A stretch of 64,000 nucleotides of DNA from positions 434,001 through 498,000 of the forward strand of contig NZ_BAABCA010000005.1 in NCBI RefSeq assembly GCF_039538365.1, read 5' to 3'. Below are positions 1-9,142 of the stretch, in pieces (within the stretch, counting starts at the first letter, position 1; every line of letters starts with the position of its first letter). This DNA comes from Postechiella marina (GTDB lineage: Bacteria; Bacteroidota; Bacteroidia; Flavobacteriales; Flavobacteriaceae). Under the pieces are notes generated by a model. That model did no database searches. It had not been told where the DNA came from and worked only from the letters and a program-made list of their open reading frames with translations. The translations under genes were made by a program, and so were the position numbers.

Positions 1-1315
1 CATATGCAGGTGTAGCACCTAATTTTGTAAACTCTGGATACTCTTCAATATTTTCTGGCACTACAACTTTAGCATCTTCTTTTGTTCCGCCTCCAGGCAA
101 ATTAATTTTAATATTTTCTATAGAAATATGCCCTAAATTATGATTTGGAGTTCCTGAGAAAAAGAATCCTGTAGCTGCTTTAACTCTTAAATCTTCTTTA
201 TTAGTTACTTTGGCTTCAATATTTCTAATAGTAACATTATTTATACTTCCTACTGGTTTTCTATCAGCATTTCTATAAACTAAACGACGCTCACATAAAC
301 GGATAAAGATTGGCATTTCTACATTTTCCATTTTAATATTTTCTATTAAAATATTATCTATGTTTGCACCATCTGCACTTAAAATTTTAATTCCACCTCC
401 AGTTGTATCATGAACATAACAATCTCTTACAGTAATGTTTTTAAAATCTCCCATAGATTCTGTTCCAAATTTTATAGCGCCCCAATTACTTTTTAATTTA
501 CAATCGTAAACTTCAATATTCGTAGTTGGTTTTGGACTCGTAGATTTAAAACAAATAGCATCGTCTCCGGAGTCTATAGTTGTGTTTCTAATTACGCCAT
601 TGGTACTAGAGTCTATGTCTATTGCATCATTATTCTTATTTGCATGGCTATGAATATCAATCCCATTAACCTCAAAATTATTACACTCTAAAAAATGTAA
701 GGTCCATGCTGCAGGTTGACGTAAATGAATATCAATAAGTTTTACATTTTTTGATCGTACCATTCGCACCAAAAAGGGTCTATTAGATGTTCGTATAGTG
801 CTACTTACATACTTATTAGTTTTAGACACTAAACCAGTTAAATCTGGTTTTGCTAATGTAATCCCTAACTTTTTTACCGTTGCCTTAATGTTTTTAGGGG
901 TAAACATTTCTCCCTGGCCATTAATAGTACCTTTTCCAGATATTATAGTGTTTTCTACATCTATAGCGCCTATAAAGCATTGCCCCCTATATTGCCCTGT
1001 TGCATCGATAAATGGTTCTACCGGAGGAAAATCGTTAGGGTTTGTACTTGCTAAAAGCGTTGCGCCTTCTGCAACTTTAAAATTCACGTTATCTTTTAAT
1101 AAAATAGTTCCAGATAAATACGTTCCATCTGTAACTAAAACCGTACCGCCTCCTGCTTTATTACAATCGTCTATAGCTTGTTGAATAGCTTTAGTGTTAA
1201 GCGTTGTTTTATTACCTACTGCACCATAATCTCTAACATCCCAAACAGTTTTAGTTTTGCACGACACTAAGGATATGATAACTAGTGAAAATAAATAGGT
1301 TTTAATTTTTCTCAT
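1..1315 (-). CDS. GH28-family (polygalacturonase-like) lipoprotein, 3' end outside window
   Basis: Reading the minus strand from an ATG at 1315 gives an open frame of 438 codons that runs off the left edge. It starts with a lipoprotein signal whose lipobox is LVSC (Cys18). A pectate-lyase-superfamily start follows (DVRDYGAVGN, then GGGTV and SGTILLKDNVN), then the beta-helix of glycoside hydrolase family 28. The GH28 aspartates are visible as NND (residues 228-230) and SGDD (Asp251, Asp252) with the usual spacing. The canonical GHG histidine motif is not seen; the matching place reads NWGAIKFGTES. The family hydrolyses alpha-linked uronic-acid or related glycosides, here probably outside the cytoplasm. 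It lies 117 bp behind the LamG regulator gene on the same strand. Family call is firm, substrate unknown. Confidence 0.8.
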   Translation of the reverse strand, partial: MRKIKTYLFSLVIISLVSCKTKTVWDVRDYGAVGNKTTLNTKAIQQAIDDCNKAGGGTVLVTDGTYLSGTILLKDNVNFKVAEGATLLASTNPNDFPPVEPFIDATGQYRGQCFIGAIDVENTIISGKGTINGQGEMFTPKNIKATVKKLGITLAKPDLTGLVSKTNKYVSSTIRTSNRPFLVRMVRSKNVKLIDIHLRQPAAWTLHFLECNNFEVNGIDIHSHANKNNDAIDIDSSTNGVIRNTTIDSGDDAICFKSTSPKPTTNIEVYDCKLKSNWGAIKFGTESMGDFKNITVRDCYVHDTTGGGIKILSADGANIDNILIENIKMENVEMPIFIRLCERRLVYRNADRKPVGSINNVTIRNIEAKVTNKEDLRVKAATGFFFSGTPNHNLGHISIENIKINLPGGGTKEDAKVVVPENIEEYPEFTKLGATPAY

Positions 1316-1432
1316 CTTAAAATACTTTTCTAATTTATTGTATACATACAAATAAAAGCATAGTACGATTAAAAAGAAGGTAAAGAAAAGGGGTAAGAAA
1401 AAGGTTAAATTACTATAAAGCCCATATGTTGC

Positions 1433-3517
1433 TTAATTAAGCATACAATCTTCAAAAGAGACACTAAGGTTTTCGTTAAGTGTTTCTTTATAATTTAAAA
1501 CAAACGTTTTGTATCTATTAAGAGCCAATTGTTTTTCATTTAAACCTAATAAAGCGGTAATTTGATACTTTAAAGCCATCTCTGATAACGGATCGATACT
1601 TAACCATAACCTAGCACTTTTTCTTAATATTTTCCAATGCTTATTATTTAAAGCTGTTAGGCATAACTCCCTTACTTTCTCTAAATGTTGCTCGTTAAGT
1701 TGTAAAATAATATTATCGAAATTTTTATCTTTTAAAGGTCTGCATAGTTGTAGGTTTTTATAGGGGTAATTTACAACCAAATTAATAGAATGATTATTAT
1801 AAAAAACAGTATCGACAAAAACACCATCTTTAATATCAAACTTCCATTTTCTGTTCTGATAATTTAAAGAAAGTCCATCGAAATTTTTTAAAATTTTTCT
1901 GAGACGATGCATGTTTGTGCCTCTGTTATTTTTTTGCTGCGAAACGCTCTCTGTTTCCCACAAAATATCTGAAAGTTCTGCAGAACTAATATATCTTTTT
2001 GTAACACGAGGAAAGAGTAAAATTAAACTAAATAAACGCACCAAAGTTGGTGTAAACTCATGCGAGACATCTTTTCCGTCTTTATTGAAAGCTCTAAATT
2101 TATCGAATAAAAATATAGCATTTTTAACAGGAAACTCTTTAGGCACAAAACCACTAACAACCTCTACTTGCTTACCTTTCTTTTTTAAACGAAAAAACAA
2201 AAATACAGCCATTAAAAACAGACCTAAAAGCACTAAATAGATTACATACCATTTTGAGTTAGCAGAACTATTTAAAGATAATTTATCTACTTCCAACTGG
2301 CCTTCGTACACTGTTTTTATTTCTTTAGATGATAATACTTTACTCCAAATTGCAAATTGACTCATTTGCCCATTAAAAGTATCTCCCCATAAACTTTTTC
2401 CTATTTGTATATAATCTTCTTTACCTGTATTTCCTCCTACCGGCTTACTATCAACTAACTCACCATTAATATAAAAATTAACTTTATGGTTGTAATTAAC
2501 TGTAATTGCTAAATGTACCCAACTATTTAAATCTCTTTTAGGTTGTGTGCTTTGGATTTTAAACATCATTGGCACACTAAACCACATGCTTTGAGTTGTA
2601 GGCTTATAACGTAAAGAAAAATCTGTATTTCCTGCAATGCCTACCACTCCAGGTTTTACTATTGGTTTTACCCAAGAGGCTATGGTTATTTGGTTATCAA
2701 ACTTTAATTTATCTAATCTTAAAAATGAGGCTTCGGTTTTAAAATTAGCGACAAAGCCTTTAACAGAATCTTTAATAAAATCGACATCTTTAGCCAATTT
2801 AATTATTTTTGGCGAGGACGAATAATCGGTAAGACTACCCTGTAATGGCAAATATGCCAACAACTTATGATATAAATTTGTTTGAAGCAAAGAAGCCTCG
2901 TAATCCTTTTTAAAATAAGCTTCGGGCAAAACTGTATTCCAAATTTTTAAACGGTCTAAACTTCCTTCTGCCTTAACTCCGTAACGGTCGTTTCCTACAA
3001 TAAACTTTGCTCTTTTACGCTTCCACCAATCTGAAGGCATATTTTCTTTTAAAACAAGATCTCCATTATAATATATTTTTAACTCACCTGTTTGAGCTAT
3101 GCTAAAACCTATATGCTGCCATATATTATCGCTTAACAAGCTAACTGTATTAACATCTTTCTTTAAATAATAATTAAACTGAAGTTGACGATTAGATAAA
3201 TATCTAAAATAAAACAAGTTTTCTTCACCAAATAGTGTACCTGAGTGCACATCTAGTTTTTTTGGCAAGAACCAAAAACTAACAGATAAATCTGATTTCC
3301 TTCTGTTATTTTTAATAGTAAAAGTACTATCTGCACTTAAAATAAAATCTACAACTCGACCACGAACAAAATCTTTGTTATTAGATTTTAAATTGTGTGT
3401 AACATGCTCACAAAGTGCGTTTAAATCTTCAGAAAAAAAAGGTTCGAATTGAGGTGTTTGTGCAAATAGTTTTATAGTTAAAACGGTAGTGAAAAATAAA
3501 ATTGCTTTAAACCTCAT
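1433..3517 (-). CDS. Membrane regulator: two LamG domains, one TM helix, winged-helix/BTAD-like cytoplasmic part
   Basis: A 694-residue protein with a signal peptide (residues 1-20). Two concanavalin/LamG-like jelly-roll domains follow at about 55-205 and 255-405; signs include SVSFWF, WQHIGFS and IYYNG in the first, and ASWVKP, WVHLAITV and FYINGELVD in the second. A single membrane helix is at about 423-443, followed by a basic RLKKKGK stop. The cytoplasmic part looks like an OmpR/SARP-type winged helix (about 465-565, with MHRLRKILKN) followed by a helical region resembling a bacterial transcriptional activator domain (about 570-690). Inferred role: a one-component receptor whose lectin-like outer domains sense glycan and whose inner domain binds DNA. 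The domain order is visible; the DNA-binding call is a pattern judgement. It lies between a glycosidase and a GH28 gene on the same strand. Confidence 0.7.
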   Translation of the reverse strand: MRFKAILFFTTVLTIKLFAQTPQFEPFFSEDLNALCEHVTHNLKSNNKDFVRGRVVDFILSADSTFTIKNNRRKSDLSVSFWFLPKKLDVHSGTLFGEENLFYFRYLSNRQLQFNYYLKKDVNTVSLLSDNIWQHIGFSIAQTGELKIYYNGDLVLKENMPSDWWKRKRAKFIVGNDRYGVKAEGSLDRLKIWNTVLPEAYFKKDYEASLLQTNLYHKLLAYLPLQGSLTDYSSSPKIIKLAKDVDFIKDSVKGFVANFKTEASFLRLDKLKFDNQITIASWVKPIVKPGVVGIAGNTDFSLRYKPTTQSMWFSVPMMFKIQSTQPKRDLNSWVHLAITVNYNHKVNFYINGELVDSKPVGGNTGKEDYIQIGKSLWGDTFNGQMSQFAIWSKVLSSKEIKTVYEGQLEVDKLSLNSSANSKWYVIYLVLLGLFLMAVFLFFRLKKKGKQVEVVSGFVPKEFPVKNAIFLFDKFRAFNKDGKDVSHEFTPTLVRLFSLILLFPRVTKRYISSAELSDILWETESVSQQKNNRGTNMHRLRKILKNFDGLSLNYQNRKWKFDIKDGVFVDTVFYNNHSINLVVNYPYKNLQLCRPLKDKNFDNIILQLNEQHLEKVRELCLTALNNKHWKILRKSARLWLSIDPLSEMALKYQITALLGLNEKQLALNRYKTFVLNYKETLNENLSVSFEDCMLN

Positions 3518-3521
3518 GTAT

Positions 3522-3534
3522 AATCAATATGATT
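3522..3534. promoter_or_regulatory. Inverted repeat just upstream of the LamG regulator start
   Basis: AATCA-N3-TGATT lies 5 bp upstream of the regulator start codon (3517), in an 88-bp intergenic space. It could be an autoregulatory site, but arms of 5 bp in AT-rich DNA are weak evidence. Confidence 0.2.
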
Positions 3535-3605
3535 TCTGTATTTAATGATTGCTAAAAATAATGCTTTTTGTTGAGTTTATATGATGTTATTTTATCGAAA
3601 CACAA

Positions 3606-5210
3606 TTAATGCTTTCTTATTAAAATGGCATCTGCTTTATTGTACCAAGGGTTTTTAAAATGTCCGCCCTTAAACTGAAAAACTTTACTATACGCCCCTG
3701 TTAATGTATTATACCATTGATAGGTACCTGTTTTAGCAAAAAATGGAGATTGCCAATTAATTGATGCTTGGTAATTATACTTAGGCAAATACATTAAAAA
3801 CACGCCTTTATTATTCGTTAAAGTATAGCCACTGTTATTGCTTTTTGTGTCTGGAGAAAAATCTTGAAAAGGATATTTTTCAAAAAAACTAACAAAGTGT
3901 TTATAATATTCGTATTTAGGTTTTAATAAGTTATTTGGCATATTATTAGCATCTGGTATCATAACATACCACGATGTTCCTTGCCAATAATAAGTACTGT
4001 AAGTTCCTGAGAAATTGATTAAATAATTTCTACGCAAGCATATTTCTGGAGATATATAATCTCCTGGAAACACCTCAAAAGGAGACTCGGCGTAACCTCC
4101 ATGCTCTATATTAAATATGGGTTTATTAGGAAATGCCTCCCTAACTTTTAACATATCGTGGTAAATAGTAGCACTCCAATTTTGTGCCGAAATTATATCT
4201 ACAGACTCTGGGTTTTTAATGCAAAAATCGTATTCATGCACCGTTAGCAAGCGTTTATAAACATCTAGTTTTCTTATACGCTTAATACGCTCTAAAATAT
4301 ATTTAGGAGAACAACGCTTTCTTTCATAAGCTTCCTTTGCTACATCCCAAACAACGTTAGGGTATGCTTGATATCTTTTAATAATATAATCAAAAAACAT
4401 ATTATCTGCTTCTGTATTGGCATCAGGCCAAGTTACTAGCTTATTCCAAACATAAATCATTAAATGCAACGAAATATTTCTATCATTCATCATAGCAATA
4501 CTTCTATCCATTTGCTTGAAGTAGTCTATATTAAGTAAACTAAAATCTGGATTTTTGTTAGTTCCTAAAAATGGATAAATGGACAAGTCATCGCTGTAAT
4601 CATATTCAGGGTAATCTTTTAATTTAGGATCTCGTTTCCACTTAGCACCAAAAGAATATACTGTTGTTACAATTTGGTTAAATTTATTCTTTTCTAAATC
4701 GTCTAATAAGGCTTTTGTATTGGGCGCGTCTTTTTTGTTTTTATAATCTAGCGCAAATAACCAATCGCACTCATAAGCCATTTGCATATATGGAGTACCA
4801 TCTTCATAATAAAAATGTTGAGGGTTTTCTGGTTTTACAACAATGCCTCCATGCTTGTTTTTATTGGTTATTGGCGCTACAAAAAAAGTTCCTTTTTTAT
4901 TATTTAACTTTTTTATTTTGGATTTTGTTTCGTATTTCCATTGTCCTGTTTTTGATGAAGAAAACCTAACAACCCACATATTGTCTCCATTATAAAAACC
5001 TGGTAATGTTAATTGCTCTCCTTTTTCGTTTGTGAAAATTGCATTAAAGTCTACAATAAAAGGATTCTTCATGGTTGGCTTAGCTACAAAAACAAAATCG
5101 TAAACTTCCCACTGTTCTATATTTATATTTTTTAAATACGATGTATTATTATTTGCTGCAAATAATTTAATTGCTAACAAAAACAACAAATAAAAAAGTG
5201 CTTTTTTCAT
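3606..5210 (-). CDS. Secreted DUF5060/DUF4038 (apiosidase-like) glycosidase
   Basis: A 534-residue secreted protein with a signal peptide at 1-19. Residues about 31-115 form a DUF5060-type beta-sandwich (GFYNGDNMWVVRF, TGQWKYET). Residues about 125-460 form a DUF4038 TIM-barrel-like domain (FYYEDGTPYMQMAYECDWLF), the fold of GH140 apiosidases. Two glutamates sit where a retaining pair would be expected, in VVWDVAKEAYE and FNIEHGGY. A short C-terminal beta domain follows. The gene is 14 bp downstream of a sulfatase, so they are surely cotranscribed. A role in removing a side sugar from the same polysaccharide is inferred from this; the exact linkage cannot be read from sequence. Confidence 0.72.
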   Translation of the reverse strand: MKKALFYLLFLLAIKLFAANNNTSYLKNINIEQWEVYDFVFVAKPTMKNPFIVDFNAIFTNEKGEQLTLPGFYNGDNMWVVRFSSSKTGQWKYETKSKIKKLNNKKGTFFVAPITNKNKHGGIVVKPENPQHFYYEDGTPYMQMAYECDWLFALDYKNKKDAPNTKALLDDLEKNKFNQIVTTVYSFGAKWKRDPKLKDYPEYDYSDDLSIYPFLGTNKNPDFSLLNIDYFKQMDRSIAMMNDRNISLHLMIYVWNKLVTWPDANTEADNMFFDYIIKRYQAYPNVVWDVAKEAYERKRCSPKYILERIKRIRKLDVYKRLLTVHEYDFCIKNPESVDIISAQNWSATIYHDMLKVREAFPNKPIFNIEHGGYAESPFEVFPGDYISPEICLRRNYLINFSGTYSTYYWQGTSWYVMIPDANNMPNNLLKPKYEYYKHFVSFFEKYPFQDFSPDTKSNNSGYTLTNNKGVFLMYLPKYNYQASINWQSPFFAKTGTYQWYNTLTGAYSKVFQFKGGHFKNPWYNKADAILIRKH

Positions 5211-5224
5211 ATCAAAAAATCTAA

Positions 5225-7045
5225 TTAATTTAACTGTTTCATTTTCACATAAAAAGCAGAAAAAGCTTCCTTATTAGTGTTTATAAAATGAGCTTTTAAC
5301 TGCTGTGGCCCCTGAGATAACCTGACTTTAAATATTATATTTTTTTTAGAACTATTTAGCTTTTCTTCTAGATGTAAAGCTGCTACATCTACGGTAGCTT
5401 TTTCTATATTAAGTGATATACTCGATGGTCTAGATACATACCAAGGGCTATCTTTCCCTAATGTTTTTACTGTATCTGTAAACGCTAAACCAGACTCTTC
5501 TGGCCATCTAGATAATGATATTTCGTATTCGCCCGTTTCCTGCACATCAATCATCCAATAACCATCATTAGCTAAAGCTGGTTTTTTACCGTGCAAAGGA
5601 TTTCTAATATAAGCTTGATTCCAAGCTAAAGGTTTGTTCGAGTGCAAATCGTGTACTGTAAACGAAGTCGTTTTAGATTTTTCTCCTCCTACCTTATAAG
5701 CTTCATATTTACTAAAATCTTCCGATACATATTGCCACCATTTTTCGTAAGCTTTTCTCATTTCACTCACTTTTTCGGGGTTTTGAGTTGCCACGTCTGT
5801 TTTTTGACCTATGTCTTTTTTTATATGATAGAGTTCTTTCCCATCAATTAATCGCCATTCATTATCCATCACAGCACTCATTTTCCATTTTACAGGTTGT
5901 TGTGTCTTATTTTTATCTACTACAGCATAACGATTAGTCCATTTTTTTGTTTTTCGCTTAAATAGAGGTTTTAAGCTAACACCATCAAACTGAGAATTGG
6001 TTGTATTTTTTAAATCGCACAAATCCATTAAAGTAGGTAAAACATCATAATTCATAGTTAACTCATCTACAGGTTTACCTCCTTTTAAACCGCCATTATT
6101 CCATTGTATAAAAAACGGAACACGGTGTCCACCATCGTAAGCAGAGCCTTTTAAACCTTTCATACCAGCATTGTAACCTTGTTCGACTCCTTTCACAATT
6201 TTATAACCTGCTGCTGTCCCATTGTCTGTTAAAAAAATTAAAATAGTATCATCTTTTATACCCAAAGATTTTAATTTTTCATCCAGTATGCCAACATTAT
6301 CATCTATATTAGTTATCATACCATAGTAAGCCTTTTGCTGCTCATTTATTGCTGTTTCATTTTTATAAATATTATAGTATTTTTCGGGAACATTTAATGG
6401 CCCATGTGGTGCATTTGTAGATATATAGACAAAAAATGGTTTGTCTTTTTTTCGTTCAATAAAATCTATAGCTTCATTAAAAAACACATCGGTACAATAT
6501 CCTTTAAATTTTTCTGGCTTACCGTTACGCATATAAGTATCATCAAAATAATCATTATTCCAAAAATCTGGAGTTTGCCCTATACCTCCAGCGCCATGGC
6601 ATACACTTTCGTCAAACCCTCTATTTTCTGGTAAATATGGATAAGCATCACCTAAGTGCCATTTTCCATAAATACCTGTACTATAACCGTTATTTTTAAA
6701 AATTTGAGGCATAGCTACAAATTTTTCTCTTAAAATATTACATCCTCCTATAGTATGCCAAACACCTGCACGATGCCCTTCGACTCCAGATAATAATCCC
6801 GACCGACTGGGAGCACAAGTGGTTCCGCCATGAAAATTAGTTAGTCGTATACCATTATCGTGCAAATTATCTAAATGAGGTGTTTTTATAACCTTATTTC
6901 CATGCGCTGCTATATCTCCATAACCTTGATCGTCTGTAATTATAATTATTACGTTTGGTTTCTTTTTATTTTGAGCTACTAAACCTAAAGAGAATAAGCA
7001 TAAACAAACCATTGTAATATTTTTTAAACTAGCCAAAATCTTCAT
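5225..7045 (-). CDS. Family S1 sulfatase with C-terminal beta-sandwich extension
   Basis: A 606-residue exported sulfatase (signal peptide about 1-24). The metal site begins with TDDQGYGD (Asp38, Asp39). The formylglycine motif is CAPSR with Cys77 as the residue to be oxidised, followed by a GKWHLG motif. Residues from about 485 to the end form an extra beta-sandwich-like domain (DLHSNKPLAWNQ, GEYEISLSRWPEES) also present in the next sulfatase upstream (7333-9123), so the two are paralogues. It would release sulfate from the polysaccharide in the periplasm. No FGE or anSME maturase is in the window. It heads the unit that continues into the DUF4038 glycosidase, LamG regulator and GH28. Confidence 0.9.
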   Translation of the reverse strand: MKILASLKNITMVCLCLFSLGLVAQNKKKPNVIIIITDDQGYGDIAAHGNKVIKTPHLDNLHDNGIRLTNFHGGTTCAPSRSGLLSGVEGHRAGVWHTIGGCNILREKFVAMPQIFKNNGYSTGIYGKWHLGDAYPYLPENRGFDESVCHGAGGIGQTPDFWNNDYFDDTYMRNGKPEKFKGYCTDVFFNEAIDFIERKKDKPFFVYISTNAPHGPLNVPEKYYNIYKNETAINEQQKAYYGMITNIDDNVGILDEKLKSLGIKDDTILIFLTDNGTAAGYKIVKGVEQGYNAGMKGLKGSAYDGGHRVPFFIQWNNGGLKGGKPVDELTMNYDVLPTLMDLCDLKNTTNSQFDGVSLKPLFKRKTKKWTNRYAVVDKNKTQQPVKWKMSAVMDNEWRLIDGKELYHIKKDIGQKTDVATQNPEKVSEMRKAYEKWWQYVSEDFSKYEAYKVGGEKSKTTSFTVHDLHSNKPLAWNQAYIRNPLHGKKPALANDGYWMIDVQETGEYEISLSRWPEESGLAFTDTVKTLGKDSPWYVSRPSSISLNIEKATVDVAALHLEEKLNSSKKNIIFKVRLSQGPQQLKAHFINTNKEAFSAFYVKMKQLN

Positions 7046-7332
7046 TGATAATCTTGATTATATATTGTTTTATTCTTTTACTTGCGTATTACAATCTTAA
7101 CTTTTAGAGGTTCTTTTCTTGTTAGTAACATTTTTACTCTTATAATACTTTAAGCCTTTTTTAATAAACATTTTAAAAAGACCTTTTTTATTCTTATCAG
7201 AATTTAATGCATAGTAACACTATTAAATCTCTTGTAAATGTATTTTCTTTTAAAGAAAAGCGACATTACAAATGGTCGTGTTTATGTAGTATATGTTCTT
7301 TTATAAAAGCTACAACATTTAAAACCTTTAAA
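7046..7332. other. Intergenic space of 287 bp between two sulfatase genes
   Basis: This is the longest gene-free stretch of the left part of the region. Minus-strand reading gives only a 24-codon basic reading frame without a credible start context, so I do not call a gene. It separates the GH117-to-sulfatase unit from the next sulfatase unit and probably carries the promoter of the latter, although no exact TAnnTTTG box is seen on the minus strand. Its upper end holds the hairpin at 7321-7343. Confidence 0.5.
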
Positions 7333-7343
7333 TTAAAGGTTTT
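7321..7343 (-). terminator. Candidate hairpin overlapping the stop codon of the 7333-9123 sulfatase
   Basis: AAAACCTTTAA, one base, then TTAAAGGTTTT is a perfect inverted repeat. The minus-strand stop codon TAA (7333-7335) lies inside it. On the minus strand the stem ends in GGTTTT, as in a weak intrinsic terminator, and a 287-bp gap follows. It may end transcription or protect the 3' end of the GH117-headed operon. Confidence 0.4.
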
Positions 7344-9123
7344 CTACAAGTTGTATATAACTATAATAGACACCATATTTTTCTTTACCTTCAATAAAAT
7401 CGGTTACCAAAAATGTTTTTCCTTTTTCTAAATTCACATCAAAAACAACTTCGTGATCGTTTGCTTTTATCTCCTTTTCATGTATTTGATTAGCAATACT
7501 TATCCTCACTTTTTTTGGTGAAATAGACTTATAAGAAAACCATTTTTTAGGATTTTTATTTGGTATGCCTAAAATTGGCCCCGAGCATTCTTTTGGCCAT
7601 CTTCTGCATGAAATTCGGTATCTTCCGTCTTTTTCGACATTTAAAGCATGGGTATTATTTTGATTTTTTAACCCCTGTGCAACTTGTTCACTTTTCCAAA
7701 TGGGCTTATCCTCTCCTATTGCATGCTGAATTGTAACTTTTACTTCTTCTTGAGCCAAATTACCTATTGTTGATGATGGAAACTGATTATACTCGTCATT
7801 TTTTTTAGTTACTTTTAAAAAGGTTTCGTTATCCTTAAGTAACCTTTTAACAACATCTGGGTATTTACACGCTATGTTATTTAACTGTTTTTTGTCTGTT
7901 TCTATGTTATAAAGCTCCTTACCATTAACCAATCGCCATTTCCCATTTACAATACAAGATATTTTAACATCTGTTGGTGGTCGCCAATCTTGATTGTTAT
8001 GAACAAAAATACTTCTATCTTTTAGCCTATCATGCTTCTTTTTAAAAAGCTTAGATAAATCTACACCATCTAATTTATTATTTTTTGGTATGTTTAGATT
8101 GCATAAACTTGCTAGTGTTGGTATTAAATCTACATGAGCTGTAGTTTCATTAATGTCTTTACCTCCATAAATTTTTCCATCTTTCCAACGAATAAAAAAT
8201 GGAACACGATGTCCTCCCTCTACTTTATCGCCTTTTCTACCCCGAAGTCCCATATTATAGCCTCTTTTACCATCGCGACTTAAACCTCCTGTAGCACCAT
8301 TATCTGTCATGAAAATTAAAATTGTATTATCTGCTAATTTATTTTTCTTTAAATAAGCTTCAAGTTTTCCAAAATTTTCATCAATGTTAGCAATCATACC
8401 AAAAAACTTAGCATTAACTATTTCTTTGCCTTCCTTTTCCTTATATGGTTCTACATATTTATCTTCTACATAATGTGGCCCATGTGGTGCATTGGTTGGT
8501 AAATAGATAAAAAATGGCTGATCGTTATTTTTTACTGAATCTATAAAGTTGATAGCTTCTTCAAACCAAACATCTGTACAATAACCTTTAAACTGTTTTG
8601 GCTTATTATTTACATAATACATATCGTTAAAGTAATTATTGCCCCAATAGTCTGATAATTCGCCTACACCACCTGCTTTGTGATGAATAGCGACATCAAA
8701 ACCACTATCTGTTGGACGCACAGGATAGTTGTCGCCCAAATGCCATTTACCAAACATGCCCGTTTTATATCCGCTTTGTTTAAATATATCTGCCATGGTT
8801 ACCCCTCCAGACAAAGCATCTCTTCCTTTATAAGTTGCCCAAGCTCCATTATTAATAGGATAACGACCAGACATAATAGCACCACGTGTAGGCGTACAAA
8901 CCGGACTTACGTGATAATCTGTAAATCTAACAGATTGCTTATAAAATTTATCTATATGTGGTGTTTTTAACCATGGATTGCCATGGCAGCCTAAATCGCC
9001 TATACCTTGATCGTCTGTTAATACCAAAATAACATTTGGCCTTTTCTTTTCATTATGCTTTTTTTGAGAAAATCCAGAGAAAGAAACCCCAATAATTAAT
9101 ATTACTAATAACTTTATATTCAT
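7333..9123 (-). CDS. Family S1 sulfatase with C-terminal beta-sandwich extension, CTPTR motif
   Basis: A 596-residue exported sulfatase (signal peptide about 1-20). The metal site starts with LTDDQGIGD (Asp37, Asp38) and the formylglycine motif reads CTPTR with Cys76. Threonine replaces the common serine at the fourth place, which is allowed in the C-x-P/A-x-R core. GKWHLGD and NAPHGPH motifs follow. The C-terminal 120 residues match the extra beta-sandwich of the sulfatase at 5225-7045 (RYRISCRRWPKE against EYEISLSRWPEE), pointing to a local duplication. It is the last gene of the GH117 operon and starts 19 bp after the interrupted sulfatase. Its role is desulfation of galactan oligosaccharides in the periplasm; the position attacked is unknown. 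Confidence 0.9.
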   Translation of the reverse strand: MNIKLLVILIIGVSFSGFSQKKHNEKKRPNVILVLTDDQGIGDLGCHGNPWLKTPHIDKFYKQSVRFTDYHVSPVCTPTRGAIMSGRYPINNGAWATYKGRDALSGGVTMADIFKQSGYKTGMFGKWHLGDNYPVRPTDSGFDVAIHHKAGGVGELSDYWGNNYFNDMYYVNNKPKQFKGYCTDVWFEEAINFIDSVKNNDQPFFIYLPTNAPHGPHYVEDKYVEPYKEKEGKEIVNAKFFGMIANIDENFGKLEAYLKKNKLADNTILIFMTDNGATGGLSRDGKRGYNMGLRGRKGDKVEGGHRVPFFIRWKDGKIYGGKDINETTAHVDLIPTLASLCNLNIPKNNKLDGVDLSKLFKKKHDRLKDRSIFVHNNQDWRPPTDVKISCIVNGKWRLVNGKELYNIETDKKQLNNIACKYPDVVKRLLKDNETFLKVTKKNDEYNQFPSSTIGNLAQEEVKVTIQHAIGEDKPIWKSEQVAQGLKNQNNTHALNVEKDGRYRISCRRWPKECSGPILGIPNKNPKKWFSYKSISPKKVRISIANQIHEKEIKANDHEVVFDVNLEKGKTFLVTDFIEGKEKYGVYYSYIQLVENL

Positions 9124-9142
9124 CTTAAATTTATAATCGTGT

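Noticed and set aside
798..1184. Plus-strand frame of 128 codons
   Set aside because: It is antisense to the GH28 gene, whose minus-strand frame has a lipoprotein signal and family motifs.
7094..7190. Short basic minus-strand frame (24 codons from an ATG) in the 287-bp space
   Set aside because: Highly lysine-rich in AT-rich DNA, no convincing start context, and nothing recognisable; likely chance.
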